Shown piece by piece: positions 56,032 through 64,000 of a stretch of DNA of 64,000 bases (its first letter is position 1; every line of letters begins with the position of its first letter). The position numbers and the translations under genes are program-made. The DNA is taken from positions 1 through 64,000 of the forward strand of contig NZ_FMXO01000014.1 of assembly GCF_900104215.1 (NCBI RefSeq), in the 5' to 3' direction. The stretch is from Desulfonatronum thiosulfatophilum. GTDB taxonomy: Bacteria > Desulfobacterota > Desulfovibrionia > Desulfovibrionales > Desulfonatronaceae. The notes beneath the pieces are model-generated. The model had not been told where the DNA came from. It worked only from the letters and a program-made list of their open reading frames with translations, and did not search any database.

Positions 56032-57253
56032 CCGTCTTCTCCTTGTCTGCTTTGAAATCCAGCATGTGGCCCATTTTTTCCTTCTTGGTCATCAGGTACT
56101 GCAGGTTTTCCGCGCAGGCCTGCACTTCCACGGGAACCCGGCCGGCCATTTCCAGGCCATACCCTTCAAGGCCGACGATCTTCTTGGGATTGTTGGTCAT
56201 CAGGCGCATCTTGCTCACACCCAGATCCACGAGGATTTGCGCTCCGACACCGTAATCGCGCAGATCCGGAGCAAACCCCAGCTCCACGTTGGCTTCCACG
56301 GTATCCTTGCCGTTGTCCTGCAGACAATATGCCTTGATCTTGTTGGCCAGACCGATGCCCCGGCCTTCCTGACGCATATAGAGAATCACGCCGTTGCCGT
56401 CCTCGGCAATGGTCTGCATGGCGGTCTGCAATTGGGGACCGCAGTCGCAGCGCAATGAGCCGAAGACGTCGCCGGTCAAACACTGGCTGTGGACGCGCAC
56501 CAGGATCGGCACATCCGGAGAAATCGTCCCCTTGACCAGAGCCAGGTGCACGCCGTTGTCCACGTCGCTCTCATAGGCATAGACCCGAAAATCGCCGTGG
56601 CAGGTGGGCAAATTGGCCTCGCCCACCCGGCGCACGGAGAGCGAATCATGCCTCATCCGGTGCCGGATGAGGTCGGCGATGGAAGCGATCTTCATGTCAT
56701 GTTTGGCCGCGAACACTTCCAGATCCGGCATGCGGGCCATGTTGCCGTCGTCGCGCATGATCTCGCAGATCACCGCCGCGGACTTCATTCCGGCCAAACG
56801 GGCCAGATCCACGCTGCCCTCGGTCTGTCCGGCCCGGACCAGCACGCCGCCCTTTCTGGCTCGCAAGGGAAACACGTGACCAGGGGAAACGATGTCTTCG
56901 GCCTTGGCGTCGTCGGCCACGGCAGTCAGGATCGTGGTCGCCCGGTCATAGGCGGAAATTCCCGTGGACACGCCGGTGCGCGCCTCGATGGACACGGTGA
57001 AGGCCGTTCCGAAACGGGATTCATTGCGCGTGGACATCATGGGCAATTCCAGCTTTTGCACCAGCTCCTGCTCCATGGCCAGACAGATCAGCCCGCGGCC
57101 GTGAATGGCCATAAAGTTGATGACCTCCGGGGTCACGCTCTCGGCGGCAATGGTCAAGTCACCTTCATTTTCCCTGTTTTCGTCATCCACGAGGATGATC
57201 ATCCGCCCCTGGCGAATGTCCTCGATGGCCTCTTCAATGCTGCATAGCGCCAT
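56018..57253 (-). CDS. ribBA: bifunctional DHBP synthase / GTP cyclohydrolase II
   Basis: Residues 1 to about 205 are DHBP synthase ([53 protein letters not shown]). Residues about 210-405 are GTP cyclohydrolase II ([20 protein letters not shown] with the zinc cysteines; [16 protein letters not shown]). The total of 411 residues is standard. It supplies both precursors of riboflavin. It follows ribE after 26 bases. Confidence 0.96.
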   Translation of the reverse strand: MALCSIEEAIEDIRQGRMIILVDDENRENEGDLTIAAESVTPEVINFMAIHGRGLICLAMEQELVQKLELPMMSTRNESRFGTAFTVSIEARTGVSTGISAYDRATTILTAVADDAKAEDIVSPGHVFPLRARKGGVLVRAGQTEGSVDLARLAGMKSAAVICEIMRDDGNMARMPDLEVFAAKHDMKIASIADLIRHRMRHDSLSVRRVGEANLPTCHGDFRVYAYESDVDNGVHLALVKGTISPDVPILVRVHSQCLTGDVFGSLRCDCGPQLQTAMQTIAEDGNGVILYMRQEGRGIGLANKIKAYCLQDNGKDTVEANVELGFAPDLRDYGVGAQILVDLGVSKMRLMTNNPKKIVGLEGYGLEMAGRVPVEVQACAENLQYLMTKKEKMGHMLDFKADKEKTDVPS

Positions 57254-57279
57254 ATTCGTCCCTCTTTGACTTCGGGCTG

Positions 57280-57951
57280 TTAAAATCCATGTTCGCGCAG
57301 AAACGCCTCACTGATGCCGTGGTCCGAGGATTTTTTCGCCTCGGTCCAGGGCCCCACCATGCGTTGCACGTACTTCCCGATCAGGTCGGTTTCCATATTC
57401 ACATCCCGGCCGGGCTGCCACTCGGCAATAGTGGTGTTACGCCATGTTTCCGGGATAATGTTCACTTCCAGAAAATTGTCTCCGCAACTGTTGACCGTCA
57501 GGCTGATTCCGTCCAGGGTCACGGAGCCTTTCGGTACGACGAGCGTTGCGAACTCCGAGGGGAATAAAATCTTGAACCACCGGGACTGACCAACCTGGCG
57601 CATTTCCCCGACCTGCGCCAGACAATCCACATGTCCGCTGACCAAGTGGCCGCCGAGACGGTCTCCCAGCGCCAAAGCCCGCTCCAGGTTGACGCGCATT
57701 CCCGGTTTTAATTTACCCAGGTTGGTCAGCTTCAGGGTCTCACCGGAGGCATACACGGCAAACCGGTCGGCACTGAAGGATTCCACGGTCAGGCAAACGC
57801 CGTTGATCGCGATGCTCTCGCCACGTACGTACCCCTGCATGGGCGTATCCGGCGAAATTTCCAGACGGGTTTCCCGTTCCCGGGCCGAAGAGGCGCCCTG
57901 CCCCATCACGCCGAGCACCCTGCCTGGGCCTTGAATCAAGCCTGTGAACAT
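57280..57951 (-). CDS. ribE: riboflavin synthase alpha chain
   Basis: The 223-residue protein starts [14 protein letters not shown] and contains two lumazine-binding repeats: SIAINGVCLTVESFSADRFA with GHLVSGHVDC, and SVTLDGISLTVNSCGDNFLE. It dismutates two lumazine molecules to riboflavin. The start codon overlaps the ribD stop by one base (TGATG), so translation is coupled. Confidence 0.95.
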   Translation of the reverse strand: MFTGLIQGPGRVLGVMGQGASSARERETRLEISPDTPMQGYVRGESIAINGVCLTVESFSADRFAVYASGETLKLTNLGKLKPGMRVNLERALALGDRLGGHLVSGHVDCLAQVGEMRQVGQSRWFKILFPSEFATLVVPKGSVTLDGISLTVNSCGDNFLEVNIIPETWRNTTIAEWQPGRDVNMETDLIGKYVQRMVGPWTEAKKSSDHGISEAFLREHGF

Positions 57952-59132
57952 CAGCTTCGCTCCTTGTCTTCAGCCTTGCCCGCAGCCATATCATCCGGGC
58001 GCAAAACCAGCAGAAGATCATTCTCAAGCCGGCGCACCCGGGCTGTTCGCCAATGCCGGGCTCCGTTCATCCGCTCCACCGTGGAACCGGAAAGCATGGA
58101 CACGGCCTGGGCGTCGCCAAGGGTTTTGGGCGCGAGAAACAGCCACCACTCGCCCACCAAATTTTCGGAGACCAGATGCTGGGCCAATCCGCCGCCTCCC
58201 TCGCAAAGGACATCCATCACGCCCAGCTCGGATCGCAGCCGGACAAGACCTGACCGGAGATCGACGAGATCGCCGGTCCCTGCCCCCCAGACCCGGACGC
58301 CAAGCTCGCGCAAGTCGTCCGCCCGGGCGCTGGACGCTGTTTCGACGGTTGTCAGAAAAATTGTTTCCATGGGGCGTTCGCGCAGGAGGAACAGGTCGGC
58401 GCCCGGTTCAGGCAGACTGGACCCGACCACCACGGCCAGGGGCTGGAATCTTGAGCTTTGCGGTGCAGCGCCGGAAACTCCGCGGCAGGTCAGCCTGGGA
58501 TTGTCCACGCGCAATGTTCCGGCCCCCACCATCACGGCTTGGGCCCGTCCGCGCAGTTCATGGACCATTGCCCTGGAGACGGCGTTGGTGATCCATTGGG
58601 AATCCCCGGAACGTGCGGCAATACGTCCGTCCAGGGTCGCGGCCAGCTTTAAATAGAGGTAGGGGCAGGGAGTGTGCACCCAGGTCAGAAAATCGGCAAT
58701 CAGATCTTCGCAGGCCGTTTCGGCGATGCCGGTCACGACCTGCACGCCATGATCGAGTAGAAAGGCGATCCCGCCTCCCACCACGCGCGGATTCGGGTCC
58801 GTCGCCCCCACCACGACACGGGAGACGCCGGCTTGGATAATGGCCTGAGTACAAGGGGGGGTGCGCCCGGTATGATTGCAGGGCTCCAACGTCACCCAAA
58901 GGATGCATTCGCGAGGGTCCACGCCGCGTTCTCTTGCGTCGCGCAGGGCTTCCACTTCGGCATGGGCCTGACCTGGGCCGTGATGATAGCCCTTTGCAAC
59001 GATCTGACCATCTCGGGTCAGGACGGCTCCGACGCAAGGGTTGGGAACGGTCAGCCCCTTGCCCAGCTCTGCCAGAGCAACAGCCTCCAGCATGATCGCT
59101 TCAGCGTTGTCAGGAAGCGGAAAGCTGTTCAA
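57951..59132 (-). CDS. ribD: bifunctional pyrimidine deaminase/reductase RibD
   Basis: Residues 1-145 are the deaminase: [10 protein letters not shown] and [18 protein letters not shown] supply the zinc ligands and catalytic Glu. Residues about 150-385 are the reductase ([34 protein letters not shown]). It carries out the second and third steps of the GTP branch of riboflavin synthesis. It overlaps the dCMP deaminase gene upstream by 23 bases. Confidence 0.95.
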   Translation of the reverse strand: MNSFPLPDNAEAIMLEAVALAELGKGLTVPNPCVGAVLTRDGQIVAKGYHHGPGQAHAEVEALRDARERGVDPRECILWVTLEPCNHTGRTPPCTQAIIQAGVSRVVVGATDPNPRVVGGGIAFLLDHGVQVVTGIAETACEDLIADFLTWVHTPCPYLYLKLAATLDGRIAARSGDSQWITNAVSRAMVHELRGRAQAVMVGAGTLRVDNPRLTCRGVSGAAPQSSRFQPLAVVVGSSLPEPGADLFLLRERPMETIFLTTVETASSARADDLRELGVRVWGAGTGDLVDLRSGLVRLRSELGVMDVLCEGGGGLAQHLVSENLVGEWWLFLAPKTLGDAQAVSMLSGSTVERMNGARHWRTARVRRLENDLLLVLRPDDMAAGKAEDKERS

Positions 59133-59556
59133 AGCGCACTCCTGCTTCGCGCAGCATGTTCACGGCCAGTTCGTCCGGATAACCTTGCTCGAAAAAAATG
59201 GCCCCGATGCCGCAATTGATGAGCATTTTCGTGCAGATCAGACAGGGTTGCGTGGTGCAGAAGAGTTGGGCGCCGGACAGGCGAATGCCGTACATGGCGG
59301 CCTGGATGATCACGTTCTGCTCGGCATGCAACCCGCGGCAGAGTTCGTGGCGTTGCCCCGAAGGTATGCCCATTTGTTCGCGCAGGCATCCGATATCCAG
59401 GCAATGGTCCAGACCGGCCGCCGCACCGTTGTATCCCGTGGCCAATATCCGCTTGTCCTGCACGGCAACAGCGCCGACCCGGCGCCGCAAACAGGTGGAG
59501 CGTTCAGCCACGAGTCTGGCGATGCCCATGAAATAGTCCGGCCAAGGCAGACGCAT
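59110..59556 (-). CDS. deoxycytidylate deaminase family protein
   Basis: The 148-residue protein has CHAGE-type zinc motifs: [18 protein letters not shown] (His and catalytic Glu) and [20 protein letters not shown] (two Cys). The additional [12 protein letters not shown] and [17 protein letters not shown] segments are typical of ComEB/dCMP deaminases. It would convert dCMP to dUMP. It is coupled to ribD, another deaminase, but acts on a separate pathway. Confidence 0.9.
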   Translation of the reverse strand: MRLPWPDYFMGIARLVAERSTCLRRRVGAVAVQDKRILATGYNGAAAGLDHCLDIGCLREQMGIPSGQRHELCRGLHAEQNVIIQAAMYGIRLSGAQLFCTTQPCLICTKMLINCGIGAIFFEQGYPDELAVNMLREAGVRFEQLSAS

Positions 59557-59635
59557 TACGGACGAGTTTCCAGTCTGTTCACAATAGTGCAGAGCCTCCG
59601 CGGATTTCTCAAAAGATCCTGAAACTCATCCGTTA

Positions 59636-60880
59636 TCAGGCCACAAACAGCGGAAAGCGACCGGCAAAGGCCTGGACGTCGGCTTTGATCCGCTGCAGTT
59701 CGCTTTCATTGTCGCGGTGCTCCAGCGCGGCCACGATCCATTCAACCACGGTCGCCATGTGCTCCTCGGTCATCCCCCTCGTGGTCAGAGCCGGCGTTCC
59801 CAGTCGGATGCCTGACGTCACGAACGGAGAGCGGGTTTCAAAGGGCACGGTGTTCTTGTTCACGGTAATTCCGGCCTTGTCCAGGGCGATCTCCGCGTCC
59901 TTGCCCGTGATGTCCTTGGACGTCAAATCCACCAGCATCAGGTGGTTGTCCGTGCCGCCGGAGACCAGGGAAAAACCGGCGTCGACCAGTGTCTTGGCCA
60001 TGACCTGGGCGTTCTTGATCACCTGCTGCTGATAGCGGACGAAGCTTGGCTGCAAGGCTTCCCCGAAGGCCACGGCCTTGGACGCGATGACGTGCATCAG
60101 GGGGCCTCCCTGGATTCCGGGGAAAATCTGGGAGTTGAGCATCTTGCCGAACTCCTCGGTGGACAGGATCATCCCCCCGCGAGGTCCGCGCAGGGTCTTG
60201 TGAGTGGTCGTGGTGATGAAATGGGCGCTGCCTACGGGCGAAGGATGCAAATCCGCGGCGATCAAGCCGGCGATATGGGCCATATCCACCATCAGCTTGG
60301 CCCCGACTTCGTCGGCGATCTCCCTGAATTTGGGAAAATCAATGGTCCGCGAATAGGCGCTGGCTCCTGCCACAATCAGTTTGGGCTTGTGCTCCCGGGC
60401 CATGGCCAGGACCTGATCATAATCTATAACGCCGGTATCCTTGTGCACCCCGTAGAAAACCACCTTGTACAACTTGCCGGAAAAATTGACCGGGCTGCCG
60501 TGGGTCAGGTGACCGCCGTGGGAGAGATCCATGCCCAGGATCACATCCCCGGGATTCAGGGCTCCGAAATAGACCGCCATGTTGGCCTGGGAGCCGGAGT
60601 GCGGCTGGACATTGGCGTATTCGGCCTTGAACAGCTTCTTAGCCCGGTCCTGGGCCAGGGTTTCGGCCATATCGACATACTCGCAACCGCCGTAATACCG
60701 TTTCCCCGGATAGCCCTCCGCGTATTTGTGCGTCAGGACGCTGCCCATGGCCATGCGCACGGACGGCGAGGTAAAGTTCTCCGAAGCGATCAGCTCCAGC
60801 TTGTTCAGTTGTCGCTGCTCTTCAAGATAAATGACTTCAGCAATGTCCGGGTCGTGGCGACGGAGGTCGTCGAGGTTCAT
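59636..60880 (-). CDS. glyA: serine hydroxymethyltransferase
   Basis: The 414-residue PLP enzyme has [20 protein letters not shown]-type residues at the start (here [15 protein letters not shown]), [47 protein letters not shown] and [16 protein letters not shown] with the PLP lysine. It interconverts serine and glycine with tetrahydrofolate. It lies between fabF and the dCMP deaminase gene in the usual local order. Confidence 0.97.
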   Translation of the reverse strand: MNLDDLRRHDPDIAEVIYLEEQRQLNKLELIASENFTSPSVRMAMGSVLTHKYAEGYPGKRYYGGCEYVDMAETLAQDRAKKLFKAEYANVQPHSGSQANMAVYFGALNPGDVILGMDLSHGGHLTHGSPVNFSGKLYKVVFYGVHKDTGVIDYDQVLAMAREHKPKLIVAGASAYSRTIDFPKFREIADEVGAKLMVDMAHIAGLIAADLHPSPVGSAHFITTTTHKTLRGPRGGMILSTEEFGKMLNSQIFPGIQGGPLMHVIASKAVAFGEALQPSFVRYQQQVIKNAQVMAKTLVDAGFSLVSGGTDNHLMLVDLTSKDITGKDAEIALDKAGITVNKNTVPFETRSPFVTSGIRLGTPALTTRGMTEEHMATVVEWIVAALEHRDNESELQRIKADVQAFAGRFPLFVA

Positions 60881-60978
60881 GTGGTCTCCGGGAGTATTTT
60901 TCTGTTAGGCAATGAATTGTATAAACGAGATGAAGCTTGCTGAATACGTAAATGCCGAAGCCTTTCAATCAACAATCG

Positions 60979-62223
60979 TCATCCTTCCCAGCGCTTGAAC
61001 ATAATGGTGGCGTTGGTCCCGCCGAAGCCGAAGGAATTGCACAGCACGTATCGGACTTGCGCTTTTCGGGAACCGTCCGTGACGTAATCCAGGTCGCATT
61101 CCGGATCAGGCTCGACCATGTTGATGGTTCCGGGGATCACCCCATGGTGCAGGGTCATCACGGAAAAAACGCTCTCCACGCCGCCGGCGGCTCCGAGAAG
61201 GTGGCCGATCATGGACTTGTTGGCCGTGATGGGAATGGACGAGGCATGTTTGCCGAAAACCGTCTTGATGGCGCGGGTTTCCGTGATGTCGTTCAGCTTG
61301 GTGGAAGTGCCGTGGGCATTGATATGGTCCAATTCCTCGGGTGGAATTCCGGCTTCATCCAGAGCGGCCCGCATGGCCAGGGCCATGCCCTCGCCGTCCT
61401 CATGGGGAGCGGTAATGTGATAGGCGTCCGATGAAGCCCCGTAGCCCACGACCTCGGCCAGGATCGTCGCCCCTCTGGCCTTGGCGTGTTCCAGCGTCTC
61501 CAAAAGCAATAGTCCGCAGCCCTCGCCCATCACGAAACCGTCTCGATTGTTTTCAAAGGGACGAGATGCGGTCAGGGGATCGTCGTTGCGGGTGGAAAGG
61601 GCGCGCAGTGCATTAAATCCGGCCAGAGCCAATGGCGTCAGGCTGGCTTCGGTGCCGCCGCAGATGGCGACATCGGCCCGGCCGAGCAGCAGTTCGGAGT
61701 AGGCGGTTCCGATGGCGTGCAGCCCCGAGGCGCAGGCCGAAGTGGTCACGACGTTGTTGCCCTTGGCGCCGGTGAAAATGGAGACCTGACCGGAAGCCAT
61801 GTTGGCGATCAGGGAGGGGATGAAGAACGGAGAAACCTTGCGCGGCCCGCCACTGAGCATCAGAGTTTGGGAACGCTCCAGGGCGTCGAGTCCACCGATG
61901 CCGCATCCGATGATCACCGCGGTCCGGTGGGCAAGATCCGCCGGGATCTCCCAGCGGGCGTTCTCCAGAAGCATTTTCGCGCCTGCCACGGCAAACTGGG
62001 CAAAGAGTTCCATGCGGCGAGTCTGCTTGACGGGCATGTATTTTTCCGGATCGAAGCCTTTGACTTCTCCGGAAATCTTGGTTGCATGCTCCTGAACATC
62101 GAAACGAGTCATCGGTCCTATCCCCGATTCCCCCTTCAGCAGCCTCTCCCAACTTGTTTGAAGATCCACCCCCAAGGGAGTGAGTGCCGACAGACCGGTT
62201 ACCACAATTTGTTTTTTGGACAT
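60979..62223 (-). CDS. fabF: 3-oxoacyl-ACP synthase II
   Basis: The condensing enzyme has about 414 residues from ATG 62223 (three residues shorter than the open frame). The Cys-His-His triad is visible in VVTTSACASGLHAIGTAY, HINAHGTSTKLNDITE and ANKSMIGHLLGAAGGVES, and GFGGTNATIMF forms the C-terminal loop. It elongates acyl-ACP and makes the response to temperature in many bacteria. It is separated from acpP by a strong hairpin. Confidence 0.96.
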   Translation of the reverse strand: MSKKQIVVTGLSALTPLGVDLQTSWERLLKGESGIGPMTRFDVQEHATKISGEVKGFDPEKYMPVKQTRRMELFAQFAVAGAKMLLENARWEIPADLAHRTAVIIGCGIGGLDALERSQTLMLSGGPRKVSPFFIPSLIANMASGQVSIFTGAKGNNVVTTSACASGLHAIGTAYSELLLGRADVAICGGTEASLTPLALAGFNALRALSTRNDDPLTASRPFENNRDGFVMGEGCGLLLLETLEHAKARGATILAEVVGYGASSDAYHITAPHEDGEGMALAMRAALDEAGIPPEELDHINAHGTSTKLNDITETRAIKTVFGKHASSIPITANKSMIGHLLGAAGGVESVFSVMTLHHGVIPGTINMVEPDPECDLDYVTDGSRKAQVRYVLCNSFGFGGTNATIMFKRWEG

Positions 62224-62250
62224 CGCTTCCACCTTACGGGTGAGGACGGG

Positions 62251-62296
62251 AAAAAAACGAGCGTCTCGTGATCATGCGACATGGATCACAAGACGC
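62251..62296 (-). terminator. rho-independent terminator or attenuator between acpP and fabF
   Basis: On the minus strand GCGTCTTGTGATC and GATCACGAGACGC form a 12-bp stem with one mismatch, followed by TCG and seven T residues. It would end a share of acpP transcripts and lower fabF expression relative to acpP. Confidence 0.8.
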
Positions 62297-62329
62297 CCGG
62301 AACATATGCGAGAACCCTCGAAATCGAAA

Positions 62330-62563
62330 TTATCCGATCTTGGATTGAATATATGCCAAAGCGTCTTTGACCTTGGTCATCTTCTGGGCATCTTCATCCT
62401 CGATCTCAACGCCGAACTCTTCTTCCATGGCCATGATCAATTCCGTCAGATCCAGAGAATCCGCGCCCAGGTCATCGACAAAGGAAGCATCCGGCGTAAC
62501 CTGATCAGCGGAAACGCCAAGTTGATCAACGACGATTTTCTTAACTTTTTCTTCCAGTGACAT
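62330..62563 (-). CDS. acpP: acyl carrier protein
   Basis: The 77-residue acidic protein has the phosphopantetheine site [20 protein letters not shown] with Ser in DSL, and a helix [20 protein letters not shown]. It carries acyl chains for FabH, FabF and FabG encoded around it. The strong terminator downstream fits its high expression. Confidence 0.97.
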   Translation of the reverse strand: MSLEEKVKKIVVDQLGVSADQVTPDASFVDDLGADSLDLTELIMAMEEEFGVEIEDEDAQKMTKVKDALAYIQSKIG

Positions 62564-62681
62564 GCTAATCTCCTCTCATGTGAAATAAGTAGATGGGTTA
62601 TTGTTGCAAAAGCATTCAGGCAGCGATTTCAGCTATCGTTCGATGACGAACATCCCGTTCGTCCCGCGGCACAAGGCCGGA

Positions 62682-63434
62682 CTACATGTACAATCCGCCG
62701 GTCACGCCAATCACCTGCCCGGTGATGTAGCTGGCGCTCTCGGTTGCCAGAAAGGCAACCGTTTCCGCGATTTCCTCGGCCTGACCGAAACGGCGGGCAG
62801 GAATGCGATCCATGTATACTTTTTGAATATCCTCGGACAAGCCGGCGGTCATGTCCGTATCGATGAATCCGGGCGCCACGGCATTGACCGTGATTCCCCG
62901 CGAGGCCAGTTCCAGAGCCGCTGATTTGGTCAACCCGATCAATCCGGCCTTGGAGGCGGCGTAATTGGCCTGCCCGGCATTGCCCATCTGTCCGACCACG
63001 GAGGAAATGTTAATGATCCGGCCATAGCGTTGGCGAATCATGACCTTGGCCGCTTCCTGCAGACAAACGAAACTTCCGGTCAGGTTGACGCGCATAACCG
63101 CATCCCAATCCTCCGGCTTCATGCGAATGATCAGGTTGTCCTTGGTCAATCCGGCATTGTTCACCAGAACCTCAAGGCGGACCTTGTCCTTGACGTGCTC
63201 CTTGAAATAAGCCGTGACGGCGGCCGCATCTCCCACATCCAGCCGGAAAGCCGCGGCGTTGCCACCACGGGAGACAATCATGTCCCGCACTGCTTCGGCC
63301 AGTTCCGGCTTGCTGACATAGGTCAGATAGACCTGGTATCCATCCTGCGCCAAACGCAGCGCAATGGATCTGCCGATCCCTCTGGAAGCACCGGTGACCA
63401 GGGCGGTTTTCATCATTTCACTCATGTGATTCAT
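62682..63434 (-). CDS. fabG: 3-oxoacyl-ACP reductase
   Basis: The 250-residue SDR protein has ALVTGASRGIGRSIALRL (NADPH loop), NNAG, and the catalytic Ser-Tyr-Lys set in INISSVVGQMGNAGQANYAA and SKAG. VAPGFIDTDMT is typical of FabG. The open frame begins MNHMSEMMKT; a start at the third or fourth Met would suit the family better. It reduces the ketoacyl-ACP formed by FabH and FabF. Confidence 0.95.
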   Translation of the reverse strand: MNHMSEMMKTALVTGASRGIGRSIALRLAQDGYQVYLTYVSKPELAEAVRDMIVSRGGNAAAFRLDVGDAAAVTAYFKEHVKDKVRLEVLVNNAGLTKDNLIIRMKPEDWDAVMRVNLTGSFVCLQEAAKVMIRQRYGRIINISSVVGQMGNAGQANYAASKAGLIGLTKSAALELASRGITVNAVAPGFIDTDMTAGLSEDIQKVYMDRIPARRFGQAEEIAETVAFLATESASYITGQVIGVTGGLYM

Positions 63435-63519
63435 CCGGTAGGTAATGTTTTGGATTGATACGACGCATGCATGCCGGCAACTGAACGAATGGCTCAGAAA
63501 TGCTCTCGAATGCAGATTG

Positions 63520-64000
63520 TCAGAACTGCAGCAAGGCCGCGGCCCAGTTCAGTCCTCCCCCAAAAGAGGTCAACATAACTTTGCTTCCAGGTGGAATCAA
63601 TCCCTTATGTCTGGCTTCGGCCATGGCGATGGGAATGGATGCCGCTGAAGTGTTTCCGTACTTCTCGATGTTCACGAAAACTTTTTCCATTGGAAGATCC
63701 ATCTTTTTTGCCAGGGATTCGATAATCCGGATATTGGCCTGGTGCGGAATGACCAGGTCGATGTCCGAAGGATGCAAGCCGTTTCTAACCAGAATCTGAT
63801 TGGCGATACTCGCCATGGACCGGACCGCGTGTTTGAAAATTTCGCGTCCTTGCATCTGGACGAAAAAATCCTCACCTGTCGGCTCACCAAACTTGAGCGG
63901 CGCGGCGGAACCGCCGCCATGAACCACCAGCAATTCGCTCTGCGAACTATCGCCGTCCAGGATAACATCGACAATCATGCCGCTCCCGGGACGGGGTTGG
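63520..64000 (-). CDS. fabH: 3-oxoacyl-ACP synthase III, C-terminal part (runs off the window)
   Basis: The visible 160 residues are the C-terminal half of FabH: LVIPHQANIRIIESLAKKM with the catalytic His, and YGNTSAASIPIAMAEA with the Asn, ending MLTSFGGGLNWAAALLQF. The gene continues past position 64000 towards its N-terminus, so the Met at 63978 is internal. FabH starts fatty-acid synthesis from acetyl-CoA and malonyl-ACP. Confidence 0.94.
   Translation of the reverse strand, partial: QPRPGSGMIVDVILDGDSSQSELLVVHGGGSAAPLKFGEPTGEDFFVQMQGREIFKHAVRSMASIANQILVRNGLHPSDIDLVIPHQANIRIIESLAKKMDLPMEKVFVNIEKYGNTSAASIPIAMAEARHKGLIPPGSKVMLTSFGGGLNWAAALLQF

Overview
The window reads as the chromosome of a Gram-negative, sulfate-reducing deltaproteobacterium of the Desulfovibrionales type. 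This rests on gene order and families: a fabH-fabG-acpP-fabF-glyA-dCMP deaminase-ribD-ribE-ribBA-ribH-nusB-leuS-holA block, a TunR-type regulator (tyrosine-recombinase fold joined to TOBE domains), DsrE and TusA-like sulfur-relay proteins, and a C_GCAxxG_C_C redox protein. The species cannot be fixed from sequence alone.

Layout. (1) 1-16 kb is a surface or flagellar glycan island on the minus strand. It opens with an IS1380-type element and a truncated FkbM methyltransferase. Very AT-rich glycosyltransferase genes follow, including a 1915-residue protein that joins a capsule-type transferase, three GT2 domains, a radical SAM/SPASM module and TPR-like repeats. Then come a stand-alone radical SAM enzyme and a methyltransferase. 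Relics of a sulfotransferase and of a second nonulosonate synthase lie between them. (2) 15.6-26.2 kb is a pseudaminate-type operon, again on the minus strand: pseB, pseC (fused to a PIN toxin domain), pseF, pseH and pseG (fused to a methyltransferase). A PIG-L deacetylase, an amidohydrolase and a WbqC protein accompany them, and the synthase looks NeuB/Leg-type rather than PseI-type. Toxin-antitoxin genes are inserted, and a truncated APS kinase sits at the upstream end. (3) 26.5-29.3 kb is a patch of antitoxin/toxin genes, several broken. (4) 29.4-37.6 kb holds a glycogen debranching enzyme with TreZ, a palindromic repeat element, a redox protein, a nucleotidyltransferase, a phosphoglycerate mutase and a sugar-isomerase-like TIM barrel. 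(5) 37.7-45.8 kb has TusA-like, DsrE and TusA-OsmC genes, a MetE-like gene with an in-frame TGA that is a candidate selenocysteine codon, XdhC, TunR, TauE and an FMN-dependent hydroxyacid dehydrogenase. (6) 45.8 kb to the end is mostly housekeeping: a histidine kinase, lon, acyP, a radC-like gene, holA, leuS, nusB, the riboflavin genes, glyA and fatty-acid synthesis.

The island genes would work together as follows. PseB, PseC, PseH and PseG make a 2,4-diacylamido-trideoxyhexose, the NeuB-type enzyme condenses it with PEP, and PseF activates the product with CMP. Deacetylase, methyltransferase and radical SAM proteins could tailor the sugar or the glycan, and the multidomain transferases would assemble it on flagellin or another surface acceptor. 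The specific tailoring steps are inference. The two most notable items are the putative Sec-containing MetE-like protein at 39.4-40.6 kb and the radical SAM/glycosyltransferase megaprotein at 6.1-11.9 kb.
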